From positions 36,730,719 through 36,794,718 of the forward strand of contig NC_056033.1 in assembly GCF_004379255.2 (NCBI RefSeq): 64,000 bases of DNA, read 5' to 3'. Every line of letters begins with the position of its first letter. Positions within the stretch are counted from its first letter, which is position 1. This stretch comes from Salvia splendens. Lineage: Eukaryota; Streptophyta; Magnoliopsida; Lamiales; Lamiaceae. The position numbers and the translations under genes were made by a program. Below, in pieces: positions 1 through 11,222 of this stretch. The notes beneath the pieces were generated by a model. That model made no database searches and was not told where the DNA came from. It saw only the letters and a list, made by a program, of their open reading frames with translations.

Positions 1-30
1 TAAGATATTTTTATATTGAAATTAAAATTA

Positions 31-210
31 GAGGGAACATCTTTTTTGTTACATCAACTACCCCAAATTACATACTACTTTAATGAAAATGAGAGGATAA
101 ATAGACTGAATTGCCCTCATTGGCCTTAAGAGTACTTTGGTCATGAAAATATTGGAAATAGCCAAAAAGTAGTTGATGGCCAATTTTGGCCTTTACTCTT
201 TATAGTATTT
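31..210. repeat. MITE-like repeat, copy 1
   Basis: The block opens with GAGGGAACATCTTTTTTGTT. The same 20 bases occur at 63714, followed there by the same kind of text (a stretch about 'constraint-free' AT-rich DNA with runs of TTTGG and AAGTAGTTG). This points to two dispersed copies of one short non-coding element. The ends are not resolved and no TIR pair could be found. Confidence 0.4.
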
Positions 211-345
211 CAAGTTTGAATATTAAAAATAGAAACTTTCTATTTTAAGAAATTTCCATCTCTCTAATAGGACCTATTTTCCACTAACACTTTTATTTCT
301 ATATCTCTCACCTTATTAGAGAGAAATGACTTTTCCAAATTAGAA

Positions 346-411
346 AGTGCATATTCTCGTGGGATGGACTAAAAAGGAAATAGTGCATATTCTTGAGGGA
401 CGGAGGGAGTA
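346..411. repeat. Stowaway-like MITE terminus
   Basis: The segment ends in GGGACGGAGGGAGTA. Read on the other strand this is the TACTCCCTCCGTCCC signature of Tc1/mariner-type (Stowaway) MITEs of plants. A short internal duplication (AGTGCATATTCT at 346 and again near 381) lies beside it. The partner terminus was not found, so this is a truncated or decayed copy. Confidence 0.45.
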
Positions 412-1792
412 TGAATTTTGTGAAATTAAAAATTTTAATAATATTTTTAATGTATTAGAATCAAACTAAATTATCCCACTACAACTAAGTTTGTCATATC
501 AAGTTCACGCATGAAATTAACTCGACAATTTTTTAACCCGATACAATAATCTGATATGAACACGCATGAAATTAACTCGACATAAACGCGCAATTTTTGG
601 GTTTAGGTCCTTATAAAGTTCACCCAATAAAATTATCCGTTAAGAAAATAAAATTATTATTTTAATAATTGAATTAGTTAAACAATATTAAAATTTAATT
701 TAATTATTTAGATTTAAATTGTATTAAACTCTTAATCATGTTATAATGTGTTTTAACTGTCTAATATCAGGTTTGTTATGTTCTAATATTTATCATGTCA
801 TGCCATGTCAAGCTAAATTGTATAGTAACTTACTAGCTATCATTAATATTAAGGCCGACATTTTCTTGTATGACACATTAACCTGTACGAACACGCACAA
901 CGTTTTTGGGCTGTGACCAATAATTTAGGGTTGGATTAAGATTTGACCTTATTAGATTGGGTAAATATGGAGTTGACCCAATAACTACCAAATCCATACT
1001 ATGTTCCAAATTCACCAACAATCAACATTGGACTACAAATAGAATTATAGAACTTCCATGATGGACATAAAAAAAAAATTATATTCAAATTCACATTAAA
1101 CAATAGGTCAAGTAATAGGATCATCGTACTCACTCCCGAGTTGATTTTACAGATCATCGAGCTCGTACGTGCAATGCCTTGAGTTCACTTGGATGTTTAT
1201 ATCTATGAGACTATGGGACAAATCGCAACATTCCATACGCACGAATAAATACTGTAATCTTGTCTTGCAAAAAGAGAATGCAACAACTATTGCCTCGATT
1301 CATTTTAATCATTTGTATTGTTTAATAAAGCATACTATGTCATTTATTTTAATTTTAAAAATTTATAATAGCACTCTATAAATTTCATGCCACGCATCGC
1401 ATGAGGTGGTGATAAACTAGTGTTTAAGGAACGATCAGGCAGCTAATTTTTATATTTGCACCTAGTTATTCTACCAGCTGAGAATACTTTTTAGAATTAC
1501 ACGTAGAATATATAATAGTGTTGATTGTTCATTTGAAGTTATAGTCAAAAGGAATTAATTTAGTGTGGACCTGTTAGGCCAATTTATTATTGTAGCCCAA
1601 ATCGGTTTATTATCTAAAACTCGATACCCAAACCCGGTTGTCCTATCTGGTGCTCCAACCCATGAGAAATGAGGAGACCTTCTACACCCTTCTATTTGGT
1701 GTGAGAGTTCATTATAATTTTTTCATAAAATTGAATCTCACAGTTTAATCATAGATAGATAGTCTTATAATAATTAGTCATATGACGGGATC
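412..1792. other. AT-rich intergenic DNA
   Basis: No ORF here resembles a protein I know, and the short open frames have no codon structure. Repeated phrases such as ATGAAATTAACTCGACA (near 511 and 565) suggest decayed repeats. No gene, RNA gene or complete element can be supported. Confidence 0.6.
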
Positions 1793-1898
1793 TAGGGGTG
1801 TCCGCACCCTTCGTTTGCCTCCGACGTCACCCTGAAGACCGAAAAAATAGTCATATCCGCTCCAAACCAAGCTAGTAATAATATATATTCCGCCCCTA
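1793..1898. repeat. Short inverted-repeat element, possible hAT-type MITE
   Basis: The left end GGATCTAGGGGTG and the right end, whose reverse complement is CGGATCTAGGGGCG, form an inverted pair about 106 bp apart. TAGGGGTG is the usual terminus of plant hAT-like MITEs, and a clearer example sits at 37913. No 8-bp target duplication is visible, so the call is tentative. Confidence 0.3.
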
Positions 1899-2223
1899 GA
1901 TCCGTTTCCGAATCATGGATCAACCACTGAGTTATAGTCGCTCTTTTCCAACTAAAATAATCTTACAACTTAACTAATCATATATGGATAATAATATAAT
2001 AATGAGTCATGTCAACCAAACGACACCTTTATGCATTCTCTATCGCTCCAGTCTTCATGCTCTCTCTTTCTCTATGTGGGATCTTATGTGTTCTTTCTAT
2101 CATGATCATTATGTGTATGGTGAGTTAGTCCTTCACAAAGACAACCTTATGCTATTTGACCTGCTTGTGAATCAGGCTTGGACTTATGTTAATAGCCGAT
2201 CGAAGAGCTTCGAAGAACTTGAT
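1899..2223. other. Intergenic DNA
   Basis: An open frame of 91 codons spans 1984-2259 on the plus strand. It runs into the Harbinger terminus and resembles no family I recognise. Nothing else is seen. Confidence 0.5.
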
Positions 2224-2226
2224 TTA

Positions 2227-4243
2227 AGGGTATCCACAGTGGTGATAGCCCAGCAATAGCCCAGCTATAGCCCAGCCACAAACTCCTCCTGCCACATCAT
2301 CAATATTAAAAATCCTCCTGCCACATCAGAAATAGCCTAGCCATAGCCTAGCCATATCATAAATAGCCCAGCCACATCAATAGCCACATCACTAATAACA
2401 CAATATACGGAATTTAATTTACGAGACATATACGGGAAACATTAATAATACTATTTTAATTTTAAAAAAAGTACAATAAATTAAAAAAGTACAATAAATT
2501 TAAAAAAGTACTAAAATTTTAAAAAAGTACATTAATAATAAAAATTACATTTAAAAAAAGTACATTTTACAAAATTACATAAATAAAAAAAACTAACTCC
2601 GAGCAGTCCTCCGCGCCCATAACTCTTCAATTAAATCCTTTTGGAGTCGAATATGAGCTTCCGTTTGGCGCATGTCGGCATGTGCTTGGAGGAGGCCGGC
2701 TTCATCGTGAGGTACCCCACTCCGTGCGTTGGGGACGGCCACGCCGTGGCTTGGACCGGCTTCATTATCGTCGTTGGCCCAATCCGTCAGTTGTACACCT
2801 TGATCTTCGACAATCATGTTGTGCATGATAATACAGGCGTACATTATATCAGCAATGCAGTCGACGTGCCACAAACGCGTTGGACCCCTAACCGCCGCCC
2901 ATCGAGCCTGGAGCACACCAAATGCGCGCTCCACGTCCTTGCGCGCGGACTCCTGCCGTGCCGCAAAGTAGGCCTTCTTCTCATCTCCTGGGCATCGGAT
3001 CGTCTTCACAAAGACGGGCAACCTAGGGTATATCCCATCCGCCAAGTAGTAGCCCATATCATGCCAGTTGCCGTTGGCGACAAAACTGATGGCCGGATCG
3101 ACGCCCTGACACTGCTCGTTGAATAGGGGCGACGAGTTGAGGACGTTAAGGTCGTTGTTCGAACCGGCTATCCCAAAATACGCATGCCAAATCCACAGCC
3201 GGTAATCAGCTACGGCCTCGAGGATCATCGTGGGATTCTTTCCCTTGTAGCCGGTCGTGTAGAACCCCTTCCAGGCAGCGGGACAGTTCCTCCACTCCCA
3301 ATGCATACAATCTATGCTGCCTAACATTCCCGGGAACCCATGCTGCTCCCCATGCATCCTCAGCAGGTCCCGGCAATCTTCGCGGGTAGGCTTTCGGAGA
3401 TACTGATCACCGAATACTTCAATCACGGCTTGACAGAAATACTTCAAACATTCCAGGGAAGTCGTCTCACCGATGTAGAGGTACTCGTCCCACATGTCTG
3501 CCGCGCCTCCGTAAGCCAACTGCCGGATTGCCGCAGTGCACTTTTGAATTGGTGTGTGGCCGGGTTTGCCAGCAGCATCGTGCCTGAAGCGGAAATACAA
3601 ATATCGCTGCTCCAAGGCGTTAACAATACGCATAAACATGGCTCTGCTCATCCTAAAACGTCGCCTGAAAATGTTGGCGTTGAACCGCGGCTCCTCTGCA
3701 AAGTAGTCTTCGTATAGGCGCTGATGTGCAGCTACGTGATCACGATTAATCGCTTGTCGGCGATGGACAACTGGCCGAGGTCGAGGTACCGCCGGCTGCA
3801 AGGCTCTTTGCATCCATTGGTCTATCCCGCGGTTGGTATATGCCTCAAACGCTTCGGCCATTCGACGTTCGTACTCCTCAGCCTCCCCCCACTACCTCCA
3901 CTACCATCACCCGCGTTACTCATTTCTCGGTGTTGATCTTGTATAGAAATTAAGATAGAGAGAGTACTCGTTAATACAAGTGGTGCGAATGAAAATGAAG
4001 TGCAAATCGCGTATATATAGTGTCTCGAAAATTTTAAAAAAAAAACAAAAAAACCTCTGGGCGATGCGCTGGGCGATCCCGACGCTGCAATGGCGTGGAG
4101 CGGATCGCCCAGCACCCGTCGACCGCCTAGCGCTAGGCGATTTTTAATTCCGAAAAACCGCTCGACGGTTTTCGGAAGCTGCAATGGTTCGCCTAGCGCC
4201 GGCGCTCGGCTAGGCGGTGCGCTAGGCGCCATTGTGGATAGCC
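2227..4243 (-). mobile_element. PIF/Harbinger transposon (Harbinger-1), near-complete
   Basis: The terminal inverted repeats are visible: the left end reads GGGTATCCACAGTGG and the reverse complement of the right end reads GGCTATCCACAATGG. TTA lies on both outer sides (2224-2226 and 4244-4246), which is the 3-bp target duplication expected for PIF/Harbinger. The left end carries one extra base. The subterminal regions hold GC-rich short repeats (GGCGATGCGC type at 4060-4230) and CCAGCCATAGCC-type repeats at 2250-2370. One transposase ORF lies on the minus strand. The second, MYB-like ORF of autonomous PIF elements was not found, so it is either absent or supplied in trans. Confidence 0.85.
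2593..3861 (-). CDS. PIF/Harbinger transposase (DDE_Tnp_4 nuclease)
   Basis: This is a 422-residue DDE transposase of the PIF/Harbinger superfamily, the nuclease that cuts and joins its own element in the nucleus. The catalytic triad can be placed: Asp in GSIDCMHWEW (about residue 184), Asp in YYLADGIYP (about 275) and Glu in ARKDVERAFGVLQARW (about 315). The N-terminal half carries the RRRFRMSRAMF and helix-rich block typical of plant copies. The frame is open from the chosen ATG (3861) to the stop. An upstream ATG at 3923 begins a Gly/Ser-rich leader that reads into this frame only if a run of six C (plus strand, 3885-3890) changes by one base, so the original protein was probably about 20 residues longer. 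The ATG at 3861 may still act as an internal start. The length is normal for the family. Confidence 0.85.
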   Translation of the reverse strand: MAEAFEAYTNRGIDQWMQRALQPAVPRPRPVVHRRQAINRDHVAAHQRLYEDYFAEEPRFNANIFRRRFRMSRAMFMRIVNALEQRYLYFRFRHDAAGKPGHTPIQKCTAAIRQLAYGGAADMWDEYLYIGETTSLECLKYFCQAVIEVFGDQYLRKPTREDCRDLLRMHGEQHGFPGMLGSIDCMHWEWRNCPAAWKGFYTTGYKGKNPTMILEAVADYRLWIWHAYFGIAGSNNDLNVLNSSPLFNEQCQGVDPAISFVANGNWHDMGYYLADGIYPRLPVFVKTIRCPGDEKKAYFAARQESARKDVERAFGVLQARWAAVRGPTRLWHVDCIADIMYACIIMHNMIVEDQGVQLTDWANDDNEAGPSHGVAVPNARSGVPHDEAGLLQAHADMRQTEAHIRLQKDLIEELWARRTARS

Positions 4244-4246
4244 TTA

Positions 4247-5228
4247 GTGAGCTTGTTAATCGGTGTTGGCGAAGCTCTAGCTAGTTAGGGTATTGGGTTG
4301 GTTCTTGTAGAAAGGATTGTGTCTCTTCACGACTCCATTTTTTCTCTTTATTAGTACCACATTTTTGTCTTGGTTACCATATAATCTAACTATAGGGGCG
4401 TTTTTTTATAAACGGTGTCCAAATTTATGCTCGACTTTGCCTATACAAGGTATTGGTAATATGATTATACTGTGGGCGATTATATATAAATTTATGCTAA
4501 CACAGGAAATCATATTAATAATAATAATTGCATTATTATTATAATTGAAAACAAATGAATTGATTAGTAATTTAATTAATTATCGAGTATTAGGAGTATA
4601 ATTTATAGTAAAATTAATTTCTAAAATAAAAATGATGATAGAAAGAATAATGAAGTTTATAATTTCCGCATCGGTGTGCACAAAAGATATTAATGCAGTC
4701 CTTGCCGTTAATTAATTAAATAAAAACTCGGACTTAAAATACAGAAAATTAATTTCAAATAAAGAAAAGGTTTTGACGTTTGAGCCTAAAAAATTAATTT
4801 TGGTCAAATAATTTGTTGTTTGTTGGTAAGTAGTCGTTGGGTGTGACATATATATAGTGGAGTACTATATAATACACGAGTAATTGCTATGAAAACAAAC
4901 CATCTTTTATTGTCAAAGATCAATTGGGATTTTTTTTCATTTTTCGTTGAGTTGGAAGTTCCTGAATTATTACGCCAACCAATCAATAAACCAGCCACAG
5001 GTCGAATGCTCAAAATGAAATGTCTCTATATTATTTTACTATTTCTATAATTTAACCATTTATTATCATTTTTTTAAAATGAGTGCTCAAAATGAAATGT
5101 CTTTATTACTGTGGGACAGAGGGAGTAGTATTTTTTTAAGGCCCATTCAAACTCTGCACCTTTCATTCGACTTATAAAAATTTGAATATAATAATTTTCA
5201 ATTTTCATCAAGTTTCATAGTACTACGT
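4247..5228. other. AT-rich intergenic DNA with a Stowaway-like end
   Basis: There are no credible genes. A 19-base phrase TGCTCAAAATGAAATGTCT occurs near 5007 and again near 5084. The second copy is followed by GGGACAGAGGGAGTA (to about 5127), a Stowaway-type terminus. The duplicated phrase probably belongs to a decayed MITE. Confidence 0.5.
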
Positions 5229-5457
5229 CACAAGCATAAATATACTAGTAGAACCATCTTTCAACTGTTGAACATACAAATTTTCATAAAATTTCACACA
5301 TTCCAAGCATAATATATACTACTAGAAATCGAACCTTCCTTCATACTTCAGAATTAAATATTTATGACTGATTTTCATAAAAAATTCACACATTCCAAGC
5401 ATAGTATACTAGAAATCGAACCTTCCTTCATATACTTCAGAATTAAATATTACATTC
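5229..5457. repeat. About 92-bp tandem repeat, left part
   Basis: Units contain CATTCCAAGCATA, then AGAAATCGAACCTTCCTTCA, then CAGAATTAAATAT. They start near 5299 and 5391, with a more diverged unit from about 5229. A further unit resumes at 10586, directly after Copia-1, so the retrotransposon landed inside this array. The array is non-coding. Confidence 0.75.
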
Positions 5458-5665
5458 TGTTGGAAAGATTTCAAGTCACAAGGAAACAAATCAAGACAAA
5501 TCAAGGGAATATGAAATTGATACCATAATTGATTCTTATCGTGTAATAGGTGATTGAGGATTAGGGTAAATCTTTACCTTAATTGTGTATAGTCTATATC
5601 CTATATAAAGGAGTGTAAATCATAGAGATTAACAAGTTGAATGAAAATAAAAAAGCCTTTCAACA
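5458..5665 (+). repeat. Copia-1 5' LTR
   Basis: 208 bp, TGTTG...CAACA. A TATA-like CTATATCCTATATAAAGG lies near 5590 and is the likely promoter of the element RNA. The 3' LTR matches at all but six positions. Confidence 0.92.
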
Positions 5666-5677
5666 TGACATCAGAGC
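5666..5677 (+). promoter_or_regulatory. Copia-1 primer-binding site
   Basis: TGACATCAGAGC directly follows the LTR. It differs at two bases from TGGTATCAGAGC, the usual plant copia site that pairs with initiator tRNA-Met. Confidence 0.6.
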
Positions 5678-5745
5678 AAAGGCTCAGAAATAAACTCATC
5701 ATAGCCTAGATTTACCGTTTCTCGACCTAGGGCAGAAATTAAGCC

Positions 5746-7708
5746 ATGGCCGACGACGAAGACAGAACCAAACCCAAACTCTCAGATGATAACAAACTGA
5801 GAGTTAGCAAGAATGTTACTGTTGCCGTAAAGCTCAATGGAACCAACTATTCGATATGGGCGCGGCTAATGAAAATCCAGATCAGGAGTAGAAGGGTACT
5901 CCGACACATCAATGGCAATCCGCCACCACCCGAACCAGGGGCGGCTGATTACACGGAGTGGGAGGAGATATACTTAATCGTCTTCTCGTGGATTCTAGAC
6001 AACATTGAAACCGATATTGTCATTGATTTTGCCCATCATCAAACGGCAGAGGCTCTGTGGAAAAGCCTAGCCGTGACTTTCGAAAGCACATCCGATCCAT
6101 TCTTGCTTTTCGATCTGGAAGAAAAGGCAGAAAATGTCAAGCAAGGAGAACAAAGCTTGGAGACATATTGGCGGCACTTACATGGGACGTGGATAGATGT
6201 GGATCGATGCCAAGAACAGCCAGTCACATGTTGTGACAAAGGGGTCAGCCAATTTCAGAAATACATCGAAACCCGACGGTTATTCAAGTTCCTAACCGGA
6301 CTCAACCCGAGATACGACCAGATGAAGCGGGAAGTGCTCAAGGAACGACCATGGCCCTCAGCCGAGGTCGCATACGGCTGGATTAAGAGGGAGACCGCCC
6401 AGCTTAAAATCATGCCGGCAATCTCCACCGAATCGTCCAGCGCAACCAACGACGTCGCATCATCGGGTGGTATCGGACTTGGATTCGCGGCTCGGAGTCA
6501 GCAGCGGGGTGGACCACCACCGCATCGAACCGGTGCACCCAACCCCCAAAATCGCCGACCCTTCAGACCAGACAAATCGAAGCTATGGTGCTCGCACTGC
6601 GGGAAACACAAACACACCAAGGAGACGTGTTTCCTCCTTGTCGGCTTCCCGGAATGGTGGGACGAGAACCAGAAAGCCAAGGCGAAGCTGGCGACCGGAA
6701 TATGCGAAAATGGGAGAGGGTTATTTCTGGCAACCGGAGCGGGCAACCAGGAGGCCGCCGACGCTCACGGTCGGCAGGAAAACAAGGGTGGTGCAGTCGG
6801 GGAAGCGGCGATCGCCGATTTCAGACGAGCCGAAGGGTCGTTTGGCAGCGGGTCTTGTGGAGGTAAAGGGTTAATGGTTAAAAACCTTAACCCTACTTTG
6901 TCAATTGCTATTAAGCCCCCCGAAATTGATAAATCATGTTTTTTACCCTCCAATTCTGGACAATTACATAAAACACCCCATGTTGAACCTAATGTGCAAT
7001 TGAGTCTTCTTAGAGTTAAAAACACAAAAACTTACCCCCCAGCTTTAGAAAAATCGTTTGTTGACCCCAATTATTTTGCACCTCTTGAAAATACCCATAT
7101 TGCATGCGTGGCAGAAAAATTACAGGGTAATACTGGGAGTGTGTGGATATTTGATTGTGGGGCTACAGATACTATGACCTATGATAAGAGTGACTTTACC
7201 ACTTTTAACGATGCAACGAAAAGCCAAATTCAAACCGTTGATGGGGAATTGACTTCTGTGAATGGGAGTGGAACTATTGAAATATCCCCAAGTCTGAAAC
7301 TTAAAAATTGCCTCTATGTGCCAAAACTGTCTCAAAAATTGATGTCTATTAGTCACGTGACGAAGGAACTAAACTGCACTTTATTGATGCATCCAAATTT
7401 CTGTGTTTTACAGGATATCAGGACGAGGAGGATAATTGTGCGTGACACTGAGCGTCAGGGACTCTATTATGTGGATGAGATAGCTAACCAAGGGGGCGCC
7501 GCAATGCTTGCTCACGGATCTGCTAATAGAGAAGCTTGGTTGTGGCACCGTCGAATGGGTCATCCTTCCGCGGGTTATTTCAAATTACTTTTTCCAAAGT
7601 TTTCCCATCTTAAAGACATTTCTTGTGAGTCGTGTGTTTTGGCTAAGAATCATAGACAATCTTTTAAATCCAGTAATATGCGTGTTAAAGATATTTTTTC
7701 CATTGTTC
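5746..7708 (+). CDS. Copia-1 gag, protease and pre-integrase region
   Basis: The N-terminal two-thirds of one gag-pol frame, starting at ATG 5746, 80 bp after the LTR. Order: a copia gag domain (LNGTNYSIWARLMKIQIRSR, about residues 30-50), a UBN2-like gag body, and a CCHC zinc knuckle C-X2-C-X4-H-X4-C (CSHCGKHKHTKETC, about 280). Next come the retroviral-type protease motif (about 470) and the GAG_pre-integrase HHCC zinc-binding region (WLWHRRMGH ... CESC). The protease active site reads D-C-G where D-S-G or D-T-G is expected, so the enzyme is probably weakened or dead. The frame breaks near 7708 and continues in another frame from 7709; by itself it stops at 7743. Confidence 0.85.
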
Positions 7709-10294
7709 GTGTGGGGCCCTGCGCCTATTACTGGTGGTCATAGTTTTAAATACTTTCTTCTGTTTGTCGATGATTGCACTAGAATGATGTGGGTATATTT
7801 TTTGAGACATAAATCTGAATTTTTCGAAAAATTTACCACTTTTTTCAAAATGATTCAGACACAGTTTCACAAAACTATCTCAATTCTTAGGTCAGATAAT
7901 GAGAGGGAATTTGTCAATCGAGATATGGAAGAATTTTTTAAGGAAAATGGGTTAATTCACCAAACCACTTGTTCGTATACACCAGAACAAAATGGGGTAG
8001 CAGAAAGAAAAAATAGAATTCTTCTTGAAATAACTCGAGCTTTGTTTTTTGATTCCAATGTTCCGAAATTTCTTTGGCCTGAAGCAGTAGCTACCTCTGT
8101 GTACTTGGTCAACCGTCTTCCTACAAAAATTCTTAGTATGAAAACACCTCTTCAAGTTCTCTCAAACTTAACAAAAGTCCCCGAACCATTTACTCTTCCA
8201 CTAAAGATTTTTGGGTGCTCTGTCTATGTGCATGTACCAAAACATGAATGCACTAAGTTTTCTGCTTGCGCCGTGAAATGTGTCTTCTTGGGATATGGGA
8301 TTAATCAAAAAGGGTATAGATGTTATGATCCGTCTTCTAGGAAAATAGTCACTACTATGAATTGTAACTTCCTTGAGTGTGAATACTTCTATCAAACCCA
8401 ACTTAGCGGTCAGGGGGAGAGTAGTAGGGATATAAGTGGACCCCTAAGTTGGTTGGTGCCTCAATCAAGCAACTCTGAAGTGGAACCAACAGAACAAGCT
8501 AGCGCCACCGCCGAGCAGGTCACCTCCACTGTGGACCCCCCTCAGCAAGCCACGCCTCAGACCAATCCTCTTCCAGTGATATCCGAGGTAAACTCTGAAC
8601 CCATTCCTGAGAGTACAGTTATTACTCCTAACCTTCTTGAGATAGATGAGGTCACGGCTATTGATGGGGACACTGGCCGTTACATTCTCCTCCCACGAAG
8701 CACTCGAGGGGTCCCACCTAAAAGATACAGTCCAGAAAGGATCGGAAGTAAAAGTAGATACTCGATGGCAAATCTCGCTAAAGCCAACCTCACAGAAATG
8801 GCTAGAGCTTTCACAACAGCCTTGTATGAAGAAGAAGAGATCCCTCAAACCGCTGAGGAGGCAATGCAAACACCTCATTGGAGAAAGGCGATGATGGTAG
8901 AAATGAAAGCACTGACGAAGAGCAAAACATGGGAAGTGTGTGCCAGACCAGACGGCGTGCGAGCTGTGGGGTGCAGGTGGGTCTTCACCATCAAAAGGAG
9001 ACCAGATGGATCGATTGAGCGATATAAGGCCAGGTTGGTTGCAAAAGGGTACACTCAAACTTATGGAGTCGATTATGCCGAAACTTTTTCTCCAGTTGCC
9101 AAGATGAACACGATCAGAGTCCTTTTTTCCATAGCAGCAAACAAGAATTGGCCTTTACACCAGTTCGATGTCACTAATGCCTTCCTGCATGGTGAACTCT
9201 CTAAACCAATCTATATGGAGGCCCCACCAGGTTTCTCTGCGGAGTTTGAAGGCGGTAGGATATGCAAGCTTAAGAAAACGTTGTATGGATTGAAAGAACC
9301 GCCTCGTGCCTGGTTTGGGAGATTCACCGAGGTAATGAAGAAGTACGGATATAAACAAAGTAACTCCGATCACACTCTGTTTCTGAAAAAGAGGGAAGGA
9401 AAGATTACATGTCTTATTATCTATGTGGATGATATGATCCTCACTGGTGATGATGAAGAGGAAATTAAACGATCGAGACAGAATCTTTTCTCGGAGTTTG
9501 AGATGAAGGACCTTGGTCTGCTAAAGTATTTTCTAGGGATAGAAGTACTAAGGTCTCGACAGGGAATCTTCATAAATCAGAGAAAGTATGTCCTTGACTT
9601 GTTGGCAGAAACTGGAATGTTGGACTACAAGCCAGCAGACACCTCTATGGTCCAAAATCATGGTTTGCAGATAGTTGAAGGAGCTGAATCCACTCACCGT
9701 ACAAGATACCAACGCTTAGTTGGAAAGCTGATCTACCTGTCCCACACTAGACCCGACATAGCATATGCAGTCGTAGTAGTGAGTCAGTTTATGCATAAGC
9801 CTCAGACAACTCATTGGGAAGCAGCAATGCGAATCGTCCGGTACTTGAAGGGAACACCAGGACATGGAGTAATGTTTAAGAAGCACGGACACATGGACAT
9901 ATGTGGGTACACAGATGCAGATTGGGCAGGAAACCCGAATGATCGAAAATCAACTGCAGAATACTTTACATTTGTTGGAGGCAACCTGGTTACTTGGCGA
10001 AGCAAGAAACAAAAGGTAGTAGCCTTGTCAAGCGCAGAGGCGGAATTTCGAGGGATCCAAAGCGGACTGACAGAGATCCTGTGGCTAAAGCGGTTAATGA
10101 CCGAGTTGGAGTTACTTCCCTTAGGACCCTGCAAACTGTTCTGCGATAATAAGGCAGCCATCAGTATATCCGAGAACCCAGTGCAGCATGATCGAACAAA
10201 ACACGTTGAAGTAGATCGACACTTTATCAAAGACAACATAGAGGAAAAGATCATAGAGCTGCCGTTTGTTAGATCCGAAGATCAGCTATTCTGA
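7709..10294 (+). pseudogene. Copia-1 pol: integrase, reverse transcriptase, RNase H
   Basis: This continues the polyprotein of 5746-7708 in a different frame. The catalytic core of integrase starts at VWGPAP, and its second and third acidic residues are visible (RSDNE..F and NGVAER). The conserved His-X-Asp before VWGP is missing: about 8 nt were deleted at 7708, removing the first catalytic Asp and shifting the frame. Reverse transcriptase follows, with RYKARLVAKGYTQ, FDVTNAFLHG and an intact YVDD near 9427. RNase H has YTDADWAG, SSAEAEF and CDNKAA. A second small deletion near 10289 truncates the C-terminus; the expected end would be the TAA at 10363-10365. The element can only move with proteins made elsewhere. 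Confidence 0.88.
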
Positions 10295-10368
10295 CAAAGG
10301 CTGTGGACTCAAGAAGTTTTCATGAAGTGTTGGGCAAGTTAAGTATGGAAGATCCCCTCACTTAACTT

Positions 10369-10377
10369 GAGGGGGAG
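10369..10377 (+). promoter_or_regulatory. Copia-1 polypurine tract
   Basis: GAGGGGGAG sits immediately before the 3' LTR and would prime plus-strand DNA synthesis. Confidence 0.8.
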
Positions 10378-10585
10378 TGTTGGAAAGATTTCAAGTCACA
10401 AGGAAACAAATCAAGGCAAATCAAGGGAATATGAAATTGATACCGTAATTGATTCTTACCATGTAATAGGTGATTGAGGACTAGGGTAAATCTTTACCTT
10501 AATTGTGTATAGTCTATATCCTATATAAAGGAATGTAAATCATAGAGATTAACAAGTTGAATGAAAATAAAAAAGCCTTTCAACA
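10378..10585 (+). repeat. Copia-1 3' LTR
   Basis: 208 bp, TGTTG...CAACA, same length as the 5' LTR. The next interrupted tandem-repeat unit begins at 10586. Confidence 0.92.
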
Positions 10586-10650
10586 TATTCCAAGCATAGT
10601 ATACTAGAAATCGAACCTTCCTTCATATACTTCAGAATTAAATATTTATG
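10586..10650. repeat. About 92-bp tandem repeat, right part
   Basis: The block resumes with TATTCCAAGCATAGTATACT and runs through CAGAATTAAATAT. It is nearly identical to the unit at 5391-5450 on the far side of Copia-1. Confidence 0.75.
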
Positions 10651-10692
10651 GATCGTAGAAAAAGTTGCTAATATGACTAAACATGTTGCTTT

Positions 10693-11220
10693 TGTTGAAG
10701 TTTGGCAAAATTTTGCCATTCCACAGCGGTGGGGAATAGGTAGTTTGGGGGTGTGGCTTCCTATAAAAGGAGCTCACCCCATTATGTAAATCATCCTCAA
10801 ATATTGTATTCTCTTCTTCGTCTATATATAAGTGGGCTCTGCAGAGGGTGCTCGGAGACGTAGGCAATTTGGCCGAACTTCGTTATCAAAGTTTCGGGTG
10901 TGTTCTTTCTTTATTATTTATTTTGTTCCGCATTTATTTCTGGGTTTATTTTCTGTTGGGATATTGTATTTGATATTATTTGCGGGTTTGGTAGTAGTGT
11001 TTTGTACGGTTCTTTTGGGTATTTTATATTGTGATAAATACACCGACTGATAAATTCTGTTAGGAATCTGGTATTTAAGAGGGACAGTGTCCCCGCCAGT
11101 CTTTCCAAAGAATTTATTTGGAGAAGTAATTTTATCGAGTAGACCCCATTAGGTTAACTCTGAAATTACTGAATCGGTTCATTTCACTATTTGAGAGAAA
11201 ATTACCCGGTTTTCTCAACA
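10693..11220 (+). repeat. Copia-2 5' LTR
   Basis: 528 bp, TGTTGAAGTTTGG...TCTCAACA. A TATA-like TCTATATATAAG lies near 10821. Confidence 0.9.
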
Positions 11221-11222
11221 AG

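Larger units (their letters stand above)
5458..10585 (+). mobile_element. Ty1/copia LTR retrotransposon (Copia-1)
   Basis: A full-length 5.1-kb element. Two 208-bp LTRs begin TGTTG and end CAACA. It has a primer-binding site, gag-pro and integrase-RT-RNase H in copia order, and a purine tract before the 3' LTR. The flanks CATTC (5453-5457) and TATTC (10586-10590) match at 4 of 5 positions; a C-to-T change in one copy of a 5-bp target duplication would explain this. By eye the LTRs differ at six sites, all transitions, so the insertion is fairly recent. The coding region has at least two small deletions and is not autonomous. Confidence 0.92.

Noticed and set aside
2641..3126. 161-codon open frame on the plus strand within the Harbinger transposase
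   Set aside because: It is the antisense shadow of the 422-codon transposase, whose catalytic motifs are clear on the minus strand.
3822..4232. 136-codon minus-strand ORF as the MYB-like second Harbinger protein
   Set aside because: It has no MYB/SANT Trp pattern. It overlaps the transposase start and the GC-rich subterminal repeats; only its last part is the old transposase N-terminus in a shifted frame.
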